A DNA stretch of 7,418 nt. It comes from Paenibacillus sp. (GTDB lineage: Bacteria > Bacillota > Bacilli > Paenibacillales > NBRC-103111). A program made the position numbers and the translations under genes. Positions 1 through 6,091 of this stretch are shown here, piece by piece. The stretch covers positions 1 to 7,418 of the forward strand of contig JARBUQ010000220.1 in the NCBI GenBank assembly GCA_029239545.1, given 5' to 3'. The notes under the pieces are model-generated. The model was not told the origin of the DNA. It saw nothing but the letters and a program-made list of their open reading frames with translations, and did not search any database. The stretch's first letter is position 1. Each line of letters starts with the position of its first letter.

Positions 1-103
1 AATGGAATTGGAAGATGAGTTTGACTTGGAAATTTCAGACGAAGATGCCGAGAAAATTACCTCCGTGGGAGAAGTAGTGGAATACATAAAGTCTCATACG
101 TAG
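1..103 (+). CDS. acpP: Acyl carrier protein, C-terminal part (5' end outside window)
   Basis: The open frame entering the window at position 2 reads MELEDEFDLEISDEDAEKIT and ends SVGEVVEYIKSHT before TAG at 101-103. This is the C-terminal part of acyl carrier protein: the highly conserved acidic helix II, which docks on the fatty-acid synthesis enzymes, followed by the last helix. The DSL motif, whose serine carries the 4'-phosphopantetheine arm, should lie only a few residues upstream and is not in the window. About 33 of roughly 77 residues are visible. ACP is a small soluble cytoplasmic protein that carries the growing acyl chain as a thioester between Fab enzymes. Its neighbour fabF uses it as substrate carrier, which agrees with the call. 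A run of inverted repeats starts three bases after the stop codon. The ATG at position 2 is an internal methionine, not the start. Confidence 0.95.
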   Translation, partial: MELEDEFDLEISDEDAEKITSVGEVVEYIKSHT

Positions 104-105
104 AC

Positions 106-122
106 CACTTTCAGAGAAAGTG
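106..122 (+). repeat. Short perfect stem-loop just after acpP
   Basis: CACTTTC (106-112) and GAAAGTG (116-122) are perfect 7-bp complements around a 3-base loop, beginning three bases after the acpP stop codon. No T-run follows, so it is not a classical terminator. A role in protecting the 3' end of acpP mRNA or slowing polymerase is inference. Confidence 0.5.
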
Positions 123-123
123 C

Positions 124-151
124 TTCTCGTTATCAAATGAGAACTTTTGTT
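124..151 (+). terminator. Possible weak terminator hairpin after acpP
   Basis: TTCTCGT (124-130) pairs with ATGAGAA (137-143), seven pairs including one G-U, around a 6-base loop, and is followed by CTTTTGTT (144-151). The order hairpin then T-rich tract is that of an intrinsic terminator, but the stem is short and AT-rich and the T-tract is interrupted. It would be at best a partial terminator that lowers fabF transcription relative to acpP. Confidence 0.3.
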
Positions 152-181
152 AAGTCCCGTTGATCCTAGACGGGACTTAAC
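149..181 (+). repeat. Perfect 12-bp inverted repeat between acpP and fabF
   Basis: GTTAAGTCCCGT (149-160) and ACGGGACTTAAC (170-181) are perfect complements around a 9-base loop. This is the strongest hairpin in the acpP-fabF gap. There is no T-tract after it on the + strand, nor on the - strand beyond the other arm, so a simple intrinsic terminator is not supported. It may act in mRNA stability or processing, or work jointly with the hairpin ending at 143. Length and perfection make chance unlikely; the function is unknown. Confidence 0.6.
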
Positions 182-192
182 TCCATTATGCG

Positions 193-234
193 CGTGCGTC
201 AGGCACGATTATCTTTTCTATTCGCAGCATAGAA
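193..234 (+). repeat. Two further short inverted repeats in the fabF leader region
   Basis: CGTGC (193-197) pairs with GCACG (203-207) around five bases, followed by ATTATCTTTTC, a T-rich but broken tract. TTCTAT (216-221) then pairs with ATAGAA (229-234) around seven bases. Each alone is weak; they are listed because they continue the series of stem-loops from 106 onward. The first could be a minor terminator. Confidence 0.3.
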
Positions 235-250
235 CATATTGAGAATGTTA

Positions 251-267
251 CGTACAGAGCATGTACG
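251..267. promoter_or_regulatory. 17-bp operator-like palindrome over the fabF -35 region
   Basis: CGTACA (251-256) and TGTACG (262-267) are perfect inverted arms around GAGCA. A 17-bp palindrome that covers the candidate -35 and ends nine bases before the -10 has the geometry of a repressor site. It does not look like the B. subtilis FapR box, whose half-sites resemble TTAGTACC, so any binding protein is unknown. The same sequence could instead form an RNA hairpin in read-through transcripts. Confidence 0.3.
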
Positions 268-281
268 ATGAACCATATAAT
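253..281 (+). promoter_or_regulatory. Possible sigma-A promoter for fabF
   Basis: A consensus -10 box TATAAT lies at 276-281. The best -35 at 17-bp spacing is TACAGA (253-258), which matches only three of six consensus bases, and there is no extended -10 TG. Transcription would begin near 288, giving a leader of about 22 bases. fabF may therefore be read both from the upstream fatty-acid operon and from this weak promoter. The candidate -35 lies inside a palindrome at 251-267, which would suit regulation. Confidence 0.35.
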
Positions 282-309
282 CAGGTTTTCTATCGAAGAG
301 GTGAATTAA

Positions 310-1548
310 ATGAAACGCAGAGTCGTGATAACGGGTATGGGCGTAGTAACTTCTCTCGGCCATGATCTTGAGACGTTTTGGAACAACTTGATGGCTGGGA
401 AATCCGGAGTTTCTTTAGTTGAGGCATTTGATGTAAGCGAATATCCGACCCGGATTGCCGCATCGATCAAAGATTTCAATCCCGATCAGTTCATAGATCG
501 TAAAGAATCACGTAAGATGGACCGTTTCGTGCAGTTCGCGGTAGCCGCAAGCTCGCTTGCCTTGAAAGATGCTAATTTGTCGATTGAAACAGATATGGAT
601 CCGGAACGTGCGGGTGTATCAGTTGGCTCCGGTATTGGCGGATTAGGCACTTGGGAGGATCAGCATAACATTTTGCTGGAGAAGGGACCTAAGCGTGTCA
701 GTCCTTTCTTTATTCCAATGATGATTGCCAATATGGCATCCGGACAAATCTCCATGCAGACAGGTGCGAAGGGACCGAATAGTACTGCGGTAACCGCATG
801 TGCTACAGGGACTCACTCCATAGGAGATTCCTACAAGCTCATCCAACGCGGGGATGCAGATGTAATGATATGCGGTGGTGCCGAGGCAACGATTCGTCCG
901 ACCGGGATGGCAGGCTTTTGTGCGCTCCGGGCGATGTCTACCCGCAATGAAGAGCCTGATAAGGCAAGTCGGCCGTTCGATACCGCCCGCGATGGGTTCG
1001 TAATGGGAGAAGGCTCCGGTATTCTTGTTCTGGAGGAGCTTGAGCACGCTGTGAAACGCGGCGCCCGTATTTATGCAGAGGTCATTGGTTATGGAATGAG
1101 TGGAGATGCTTACCACATGACCGATCCTGATCCTCAAGGCGCAGCACGTTGTATGGTCAAGGCTTTGAAGGATGCGGGGATTGCTCCTGAAGCTGTAGAT
1201 TACATTAATGCACATGGAACGTCCACGCCAATCGGTGACCGCTCGGAGACTACGGCTATAAAGTCGGCTTTTGGCGAACATGCCTACAAGCTGGCGATCA
1301 GCTCAACCAAATCGATGACAGGTCATTTATTAGGGGCTGCCGGTGGTGTTGAAGCGGTTATAGCAGGGTTAACATTAGTGAATGGACGTATTGCACCTAC
1401 TATTAACTTGGATAATCAGGATCCTGAATGTGATCTGGATTATGTACCTAACGTGCCGAGGGATGCAGACGTTAAGATAGCCATGTCGAATTCATTCGGC
1501 TTCGGCGGTCATAATGCAACGATCGTGTTCGAGAAATATGAGGCATAA
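310..1548 (+). CDS. fabF: 3-oxoacyl-[acyl-carrier-protein] synthase II (KAS II)
   Basis: This 412-residue protein is a full-length decarboxylating beta-ketoacyl-ACP synthase of the thiolase fold. It elongates acyl-ACP by condensation with malonyl-ACP in type II fatty-acid synthesis, as a cytoplasmic dimer. The protein opens with RRVVITGMGVVTSLG, typical of FabF. The catalytic triad is visible: nucleophile Cys164 in TACATGTHS, His302 in NAHGTSTPIGD and His339 in MTGHLLGAAGG, with Lys334 in TKSMTGH. Phe398 in the glycine-rich GFGGHN loop (397-402) is the usual gatekeeper near the active site. The Cys-His-His set separates it from FabH, which has Cys-His-Asn. The ATG at 310 is supported by AAGAGGTG (296-303), six bases upstream, and by the correct family N-terminus. 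It lies between acpP and rnc, a placement seen in Paenibacillus-type genomes; in B. subtilis fabF is beside fabHA. FabF rather than FabB is favoured because Firmicutes usually have only FabF. Nothing is truncated. Confidence 0.97.
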   Translation: MKRRVVITGMGVVTSLGHDLETFWNNLMAGKSGVSLVEAFDVSEYPTRIAASIKDFNPDQFIDRKESRKMDRFVQFAVAASSLALKDANLSIETDMDPERAGVSVGSGIGGLGTWEDQHNILLEKGPKRVSPFFIPMMIANMASGQISMQTGAKGPNSTAVTACATGTHSIGDSYKLIQRGDADVMICGGAEATIRPTGMAGFCALRAMSTRNEEPDKASRPFDTARDGFVMGEGSGILVLEELEHAVKRGARIYAEVIGYGMSGDAYHMTDPDPQGAARCMVKALKDAGIAPEAVDYINAHGTSTPIGDRSETTAIKSAFGEHAYKLAISSTKSMTGHLLGAAGGVEAVIAGLTLVNGRIAPTINLDNQDPECDLDYVPNVPRDADVKIAMSNSFGFGGHNATIVFEKYEA

Positions 1549-1549
1549 A

Positions 1550-1598
1550 GATTCACCGAAATTCAGAACCTAGAAGGAACAAGATTAGGCGGTGAATC
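1550..1598 (+). promoter_or_regulatory. rnc leader fold that covers the ribosome binding site
   Basis: GATTCACCG (1550-1558) and CGGTGAATC (1590-1598) are perfect 9-bp complements. Inside them CCTA (1569-1572) pairs with TAGG (1586-1589), directly adjacent to the outer right arm, so the two helices could stack. The only good ribosome binding site for rnc, AGGCGGTG (1587-1594), is built from these two right arms and would be fully paired. The left arm starts two bases after the fabF stop, so ribosomes ending fabF translation could open it. A control role is inference. Confidence 0.45.
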
Positions 1599-1601
1599 GC
1601 T

Positions 1602-2294
1602 TTGAATGAAATGCATCAGCTTCAATACCTGTTAGACATACAGTTTCACAAAATTTCCATACTTAAGCAAGCTTTTACCCATTCCTCCTATGTCAATGAG
1701 CAGCGATCCATGAGTATCGGGGATAATGAACGTTTGGAGTTTTTGGGCGATGCCGTTTTGGAGCTTAGTGTATCGGAGTATTTGTACCGAATGTATCCCC
1801 ATCGAACGGAAGGGGAATTAACCAAGCTGCGCGCGTCGATCGTGTGTGAGCCTTCCTTGATGACCTTCGCCGAGAACCTGAACTTCGGTGCGTATATGTA
1901 CTTAGGCAAAGGCGAGGAGCTGACGGGTGGAAGAACTCGACCCGCTATGCTGGCAGACGTTTTCGAGGCTTTCATCGGTGCTTTGTATTTGGATCAGGGG
2001 CTGGAGGCTGTACATCGGTTTTTGCAAAAGCATGTTTTTGCAACATTGCAGGATGAAGCCAAGCTTCAGGTTCTGGATTATAAAACTCAGCTTCAGGAGT
2101 TCACCCAGCACTATGGAATGGGCTCTCTGGAGTATCGGATTATCGACGAGCAGGGCCCGGCCCATGAGCGGCAATTTTTGTCGGAGGTTCGGATGGACGG
2201 TGCTATTCTCGGTCAAGGGACTGGGCGCTCCAAGAAGGAAGCCGAGCAGCAAGCAGCCGCACAGGCACTCGTTGCTCTTAATGCAAATTTGTGA
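1602..2294 (+). CDS. rnc: Ribonuclease III
   Basis: This 230-residue protein is a complete bacterial RNase III, which cuts double-stranded RNA in rRNA precursor processing and mRNA turnover, acting as a dimer with Mg2+. The endonuclease domain spans about residues 5-150 and carries the signature NERLEFLGD (42-50). The acidic catalytic and metal-binding positions are present: Glu43, Glu46, Asp50, and Asp119 and Glu122 in LADVFEAFIGALYLD. A double-stranded RNA-binding domain follows (about 159-226), with GPAHERQF (185-192) and the lysine-containing helix start GRSKKEAEQQAA (208-219). The TTG at 1602 is chosen as start because AGGCGGTG (1587-1594) is seven bases away; the ATG at 1611 would be 16 bases away and would remove only three residues. 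The N-terminus is shorter than in B. subtilis. The gene follows fabF by 53 bp and probably shares its transcript, ending at the terminator near 2354. The ribosome binding site lies in a foldable leader. Confidence 0.97.
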   Translation: MNEMHQLQYLLDIQFHKISILKQAFTHSSYVNEQRSMSIGDNERLEFLGDAVLELSVSEYLYRMYPHRTEGELTKLRASIVCEPSLMTFAENLNFGAYMYLGKGEELTGGRTRPAMLADVFEAFIGALYLDQGLEAVHRFLQKHVFATLQDEAKLQVLDYKTQLQEFTQHYGMGSLEYRIIDEQGPAHERQFLSEVRMDGAILGQGTGRSKKEAEQQAAAQALVALNANL

Positions 2295-2296
2295 GG

Positions 2297-2313
2297 TTAG
2301 CTATATAAGCTAA
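2297..2313 (+). repeat. Small stem-loop just after rnc
   Basis: TTAGCT (2297-2302) and AGCTAA (2308-2313) are perfect complements around ATATA, beginning three bases after the rnc stop codon. It is AT-rich and lacks a following T-tract. It precedes the main terminator and could be a minor 3'-end structure; chance is also possible. Confidence 0.3.
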
Positions 2314-2331
2314 ACGTTGAGGATTACCCTG

Positions 2332-2359
2332 AAGAGCAGACGCGATCTGCTCTTTTCTT
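2332..2359 (+). terminator. Intrinsic terminator after rnc
   Basis: AAGAGCAGA (2332-2340) pairs perfectly with TCTGCTCTT (2346-2354) around the loop CGCGA, and the stem runs directly into a TTTTCTT tract (2353-2359). This is a standard Rho-independent terminator and probably ends the acpP-fabF-rnc transcript. A second copy of the right arm, TCTGCTCT, lies at 2366-2373 and could compete for the same left arm. Confidence 0.8.
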
Positions 2360-2377
2360 GATCTGTCTGCTCTCAAA

Positions 2378-2405
2378 TTGTCGATTACCCGCAATATGGT
2401 ATAAT
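2378..2405 (+). promoter_or_regulatory. Sigma-A-type promoter for smc-ftsY
   Basis: TATAAT (2400-2405) is a consensus -10 box with the extended TG motif in front (TGG, 2397-2399). TTGTCG (2378-2383) matches four of six -35 bases at 16-bp spacing. Transcription would start near 2412, leaving a leader of about 60 bases before smc. Its position just after a terminator supports an independent smc-ftsY unit. Confidence 0.7.
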
Positions 2406-2471
2406 GAAGAATGCTAGGATTACATAGGTTGGCAGAAGTAACTTTGCTTCGGTGAGGGTTGGAGGTTCGTT

Positions 2472-5400
2472 ATGTATTTAAAGCGTCTCGAGCTAGCGGG
2501 ATTTAAGTCGTTCGCCGATAAAACAGAATTGGAATTCGTTCAAGGAATTACTGCAGTTGTTGGACCTAACGGCAGCGGTAAAAGCAATATTTCTGATGCG
2601 ATTCGCTGGGTACTGGGCGAGCAGAGCGCAAGATCTCTTCGTGGCGGTAAAATGGAGGATATCATATTCGCTGGCAGTGATTCACGTAAAGCTGTTAATT
2701 ACGGGGAAGTTTCTCTGACATTGGATAATACGGATGAAGCGCTGTCCTTGGATTTTAACGAGGTTACGGTTACTCGTCGTATTCACCGCAGTGGTGACAG
2801 CGAATATTTTATTAACAAACAGGCATGCCGTCTTAGAGATATTACTGAGCTTTTTATGGATACCGGAATCGGTAAGGAAGCTTACTCGATTATTGGCCAA
2901 GGGCGAATTGAGGAGATTCTTAGTACGAGATCGGAAGACCGCAGAGGGATTTTTGAGGAAGCATCCGGTATCGTCAAATATAAATCAAGAAAAAAAGAAG
3001 CCGAGAAAAAGATGGCTGAGACCGAGCACAATTTGCTGCGTATTCATGATTTGGTGTCTGAGCTGGAGGATCAGCTGGAGCCGCTCAAGGACCAGTCTGA
3101 AAAAGCAATTTTGTACAAAAAACTGAAGGAGCAGCTGAAATCTGGCGAGGTGTCGATGTATGTGCATCAAATCGATACAATTCACCGTACGTGGACGGAG
3201 GAAAGCGGGAAGCTGACGCAGTTCCAGAAACGAGAGTTGGAGCTGTCTACCGTCGTGAATCTCCATGATGCGCAGCTGGAGCAGGATCGTCTGTTCATTC
3301 GCAAGCTGGAGGAAGAGATTGACGTCCTGCACGAGACGATTTTGCGTTTAAGCGAAGATTATGAGAAATGTGAAGGCCAGGGCGAGGTTCTGAAGGAACG
3401 CAGTGGAAATTTGACACGCAATCGGAGTCAGCTTGAATCGACAGTTGCGTATCAGAAGCAGCGCATTACAGAGAAACAGACGGAGAGCGATGCATTCCGC
3501 AGCAAAATAGCGGCTCTGGAGCTGCAGCTTACCGGGCTCACTTCTACCTTGAAGGAAGAAGAAGAGAGGCTGCTTGGTGTAGCAGGCGGAGTAAGCAGTA
3601 CGGCGGAGGAGCAGTTGAAGGCAGAGCTGTTGGATACACTGAACCAGATGGCTCAATATCGCAATGAAATCCGGTATGCTGATCAGCACGTGGAATCACT
3701 TGAGAGGCGTATGGAGCGGATGGGTGAGGATGAGGCCAAATGGACGACCCAGCTTGCTGATTTAACGGTAAAACGTTCCACGTTGGAGGAGAAAGGGCGT
3801 AAGCTCGCTACTCAACTGGACAAAGATCGTGAATATTATATTCAGCTTAGTCAGGAGCTTAAGACCAAGCAGGAGCTGTTGACCGAGCTCCAAGGCATGG
3901 TTCGTAAGTGGGAACAGAAGCTTGAGGCGTTAAGTTCCCGTCGGGATACGATGCGCGAGATGCAGAATGATTATGATGGCTTCGCTCACGGGGTCAGGGA
4001 AATCCTAAAAGCCAAAAATCGCCCGGACGGCTTAAAAGGGATACATGGTGCAGTAGCTGAGCTGCTGCAGGTACCTGCTGATGTTGAGATTGCGATAGAG
4101 ACTGCCCTGGGGGGCGCGCTGCAGAACATAGTTGTGGAAAATGAGGCGTTAGGCCGTGAAGCAATCGCATTCCTGAAGCGAAAGCAGCTTGGACGCGCTA
4201 CCGTGCTGCCATTAGATGTTATCCGGGGAAGATCCATTCCGGATCATGATCTGTCCGGTATCGGGAAGTTGGACGGTTATGTGGGCATTGCCGCCGATTT
4301 GATTCGATTCAACTCCCAATATCGCAATATTATGACCAGCCTGCTCGGCAATGTCATTATTGCCAAGACGTTGGAGGAAGCCAATCGCATTGCCGCCCGC
4401 TGCCAGTACAGGTACCGGATCGTGACCTTGGAGGGAGATGTCGTCAACCCAGGTGGTTCGATGACGGGGGGCAGTCTTCAGAAGAAAACGACCAGCTTGC
4501 TTAGCAGACAGCGTCAGATTGAAGAACTGGATCGCGAGATCCAGACGTCCGAGTCTCAGCTCGGACAGCTTCGAGACAAGCATGATCAGCTGCGCAAAGA
4601 TTTGTCAGATGGCGGCAAAACATTAGAAGCTTTGCGATTGCAAGGGGAAGAGCGGCGTATTGAAGAACAAAAGGTGCGCTCTGATCTGGAGAGCATGCAA
4701 TCCGAGCTGCGTAATGCGCAGGATCATGTGTCCCTGTATACTCAGGATCGCAGCTCTCTCTTGGCTGAGCAGAACGATTATAGTCAAAAGAGGCAGCAGT
4801 CTGTCGGTACGCTCAAGCTAGCAGAGCTCCAGGAGATTAAACTTCAGCAAGCGATTCGAGATGCCGAGATCGCCCGCAAGGCCAAGGAATCGGTCAAAGA
4901 AGAGCTGCAAACACAGCTGACTACGATCAAAGTCAATGTAGCGTCTACAGCCCAGGAGAAACACTCCCTGGATAGTCAGCTGCTAAGATACGAAGAGGAT
5001 CTGACAGCACTGCAGCGTGAGTTCAGTGTGAACGAGCGTATGCTTCGTCAGATCGACGAAGACAGGAACACTAATGAGCAGCAAAGCATTCAGCAGATTG
5101 AACTGCTGAATGCGCTAAGATTGAAGAAGACGAAATCGACGGAGCAAAATGAATTCAAACGGGCAGAGCGAGCAAGCCGTCAAAACAAGCTTGAGATTGA
5201 AGAGAATAAAACCCGCGAGCAGCGTATACAACTGAAGCAGGTAGAAGATCAGATCAGACAGACAGATATCCGCGTGAACCGGTTGGATGTAGAGCTGGAG
5301 AATTTGCTTAAGAAGCTTGCTGAAGATTATGAGATGAGTTATGAGCTGGCTAAGGAAAGATATCCGATACCTGAGGATATTATCGGTACTCAGAATCAAG

Positions 5401-6044
5401 TACGTGAGCTGAAGCGCCAGATGTCAGCACTGGGTGACGTCAATATGGGAGCGATTGAGGAATTTCAGCGAGTAAGCGAGCGTTACGAATTCCTTGCTGG
5501 TCAAAAGCGCGATTTGATTGAAGCCAAAACAACCTTGTATCAGGTCATTCGTGAAATGGACGAAGAAATGTCCAAAAGGTTCCGTGTTACCTTTGAAGCT
5601 ATACGGGAGCAATTCGTCATCGTTTTTGCCAAGCTGTTCGGTGGAGGCCGAGCCGATCTGATCTTGTCCGAGCCGTCCCAACTGCTGGATACGGGTATTG
5701 AGATTGTAGCCCAGCCGCCCGGGAAGAAGCTGCAGAATCTTCAGCTGTTATCCGGAGGAGAGCGGGCATTGACCGCAATGGCTCTGCTCTTCGCTATTCT
5801 GCGAGTGAAGCCGGTACCGTTCTGTGTGCTCGATGAAGTAGAAGCCGCACTAGACGAAGCTAATGTAACCCGATTCGCCGATTACTTGCGAGAGTTCGCA
5901 GATGAGACCCAGTTTATCGTCGTTACCCACCGCAAAGGAACGATGGAAGCAGCTGACGTGTTGTACGGGGTTACGATGGAAGAAGGCGGCGTATCCAAGC
6001 TCGTGTCCGTACGTCTGGACGACGACGAGGCGAAATCTGCTTAA
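2472..6044 (+). CDS. smc: Chromosome segregation ATPase SMC
   Basis: This 1190-residue protein is a full-length bacterial SMC, close in size to B. subtilis Smc (1186). It forms a homodimer that, with ScpA and ScpB, extrudes DNA loops to condense and separate chromosomes. The N-terminal head begins YLKRLELAGFKSFA and carries Walker A GPNGSGKS (31-38) and the Q-loop glutamine Gln143 in GQGRIEEIL. A first coiled coil covers about 165-505, rich in Glu, Lys, Gln and Leu. The hinge follows (about 515-670), ending near NPGGSMTGGS (659-668), whose glycines are typical of the dimer interface. A second coiled coil runs to about 1020. The C-terminal head has the ABC signature LLSGGE (1092-1097) and Walker B ending in Asp1121-Glu1122, followed by the D-loop region. 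The ATG at 2472 is supported by GGAGG at 2461-2465. All ATPase motifs are intact. It has its own promoter and is probably cotranscribed with ftsY, 47 bp downstream. Confidence 0.98.
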   Translation: MYLKRLELAGFKSFADKTELEFVQGITAVVGPNGSGKSNISDAIRWVLGEQSARSLRGGKMEDIIFAGSDSRKAVNYGEVSLTLDNTDEALSLDFNEVTVTRRIHRSGDSEYFINKQACRLRDITELFMDTGIGKEAYSIIGQGRIEEILSTRSEDRRGIFEEASGIVKYKSRKKEAEKKMAETEHNLLRIHDLVSELEDQLEPLKDQSEKAILYKKLKEQLKSGEVSMYVHQIDTIHRTWTEESGKLTQFQKRELELSTVVNLHDAQLEQDRLFIRKLEEEIDVLHETILRLSEDYEKCEGQGEVLKERSGNLTRNRSQLESTVAYQKQRITEKQTESDAFRSKIAALELQLTGLTSTLKEEEERLLGVAGGVSSTAEEQLKAELLDTLNQMAQYRNEIRYADQHVESLERRMERMGEDEAKWTTQLADLTVKRSTLEEKGRKLATQLDKDREYYIQLSQELKTKQELLTELQGMVRKWEQKLEALSSRRDTMREMQNDYDGFAHGVREILKAKNRPDGLKGIHGAVAELLQVPADVEIAIETALGGALQNIVVENEALGREAIAFLKRKQLGRATVLPLDVIRGRSIPDHDLSGIGKLDGYVGIAADLIRFNSQYRNIMTSLLGNVIIAKTLEEANRIAARCQYRYRIVTLEGDVVNPGGSMTGGSLQKKTTSLLSRQRQIEELDREIQTSESQLGQLRDKHDQLRKDLSDGGKTLEALRLQGEERRIEEQKVRSDLESMQSELRNAQDHVSLYTQDRSSLLAEQNDYSQKRQQSVGTLKLAELQEIKLQQAIRDAEIARKAKESVKEELQTQLTTIKVNVASTAQEKHSLDSQLLRYEEDLTALQREFSVNERMLRQIDEDRNTNEQQSIQQIELLNALRLKKTKSTEQNEFKRAERASRQNKLEIEENKTREQRIQLKQVEDQIRQTDIRVNRLDVELENLLKKLAEDYEMSYELAKERYPIPEDIIGTQNQVRELKRQMSALGDVNMGAIEEFQRVSERYEFLAGQKRDLIEAKTTLYQVIREMDEEMSKRFRVTFEAIREQFVIVFAKLFGGGRADLILSEPSQLLDTGIEIVAQPPGKKLQNLQLLSGGERALTAMALLFAILRVKPVPFCVLDEVEAALDEANVTRFADYLREFADETQFIVVTHRKGTMEAADVLYGVTMEEGGVSKLVSVRLDDDEAKSA

Positions 6045-6054
6045 ACGTTTAAAC
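6041..6054. repeat. Overlapping palindromes at the smc stop codon
   Basis: TTAAACGTTTAA (6041-6052) is a perfect 12-bp palindrome that includes the smc TAA, and GTTTAAAC (6047-6054) is a second, overlapping 8-bp palindrome. With no loop they are unlikely RNA hairpins. A DNA-binding site is possible but nothing else supports it. Confidence 0.25.
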
Positions 6055-6091
6055 AAACCTATTCTAAGATTAAGGCGGGGGACAAGCTCTT

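Noticed and set aside
104..309. Possible FapR operator controlling fabF
   Set aside because: No sequence resembling the TTAGTACC-type half-sites in inverted arrangement was found; the palindrome at 251-267 is different.
643..1281. 212-codon open frame on the - strand within fabF
   Set aside because: It lies wholly opposite the conserved catalytic core of fabF and its translation has no recognisable domain. It is a codon-bias shadow.
1927..2313. 128-codon + strand frame overlapping rnc, and a - strand frame at 1902-2252
   Set aside because: Both overlap the RNase III catalytic and RNA-binding regions in other frames and resemble no known protein.
2295..2471. parS-like site near smc, or a small RNA gene in the gap
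   Set aside because: No match to the parS palindrome was seen, and the structures present are explained by a terminator and promoter.
2734..3126. 130-codon + strand frame inside smc, with several - strand frames of 83-123 codons elsewhere in smc
   Set aside because: They lie within the continuous 1190-codon smc frame, whose ATPase heads, hinge and coiled coils account for the sequence. The coiled-coil codon bias readily produces such shadows.
4318..4332. AATAT/ATATT inverted repeat inside smc
   Set aside because: It has five AT-only pairs within hinge codons, well within chance, with no associated signal.
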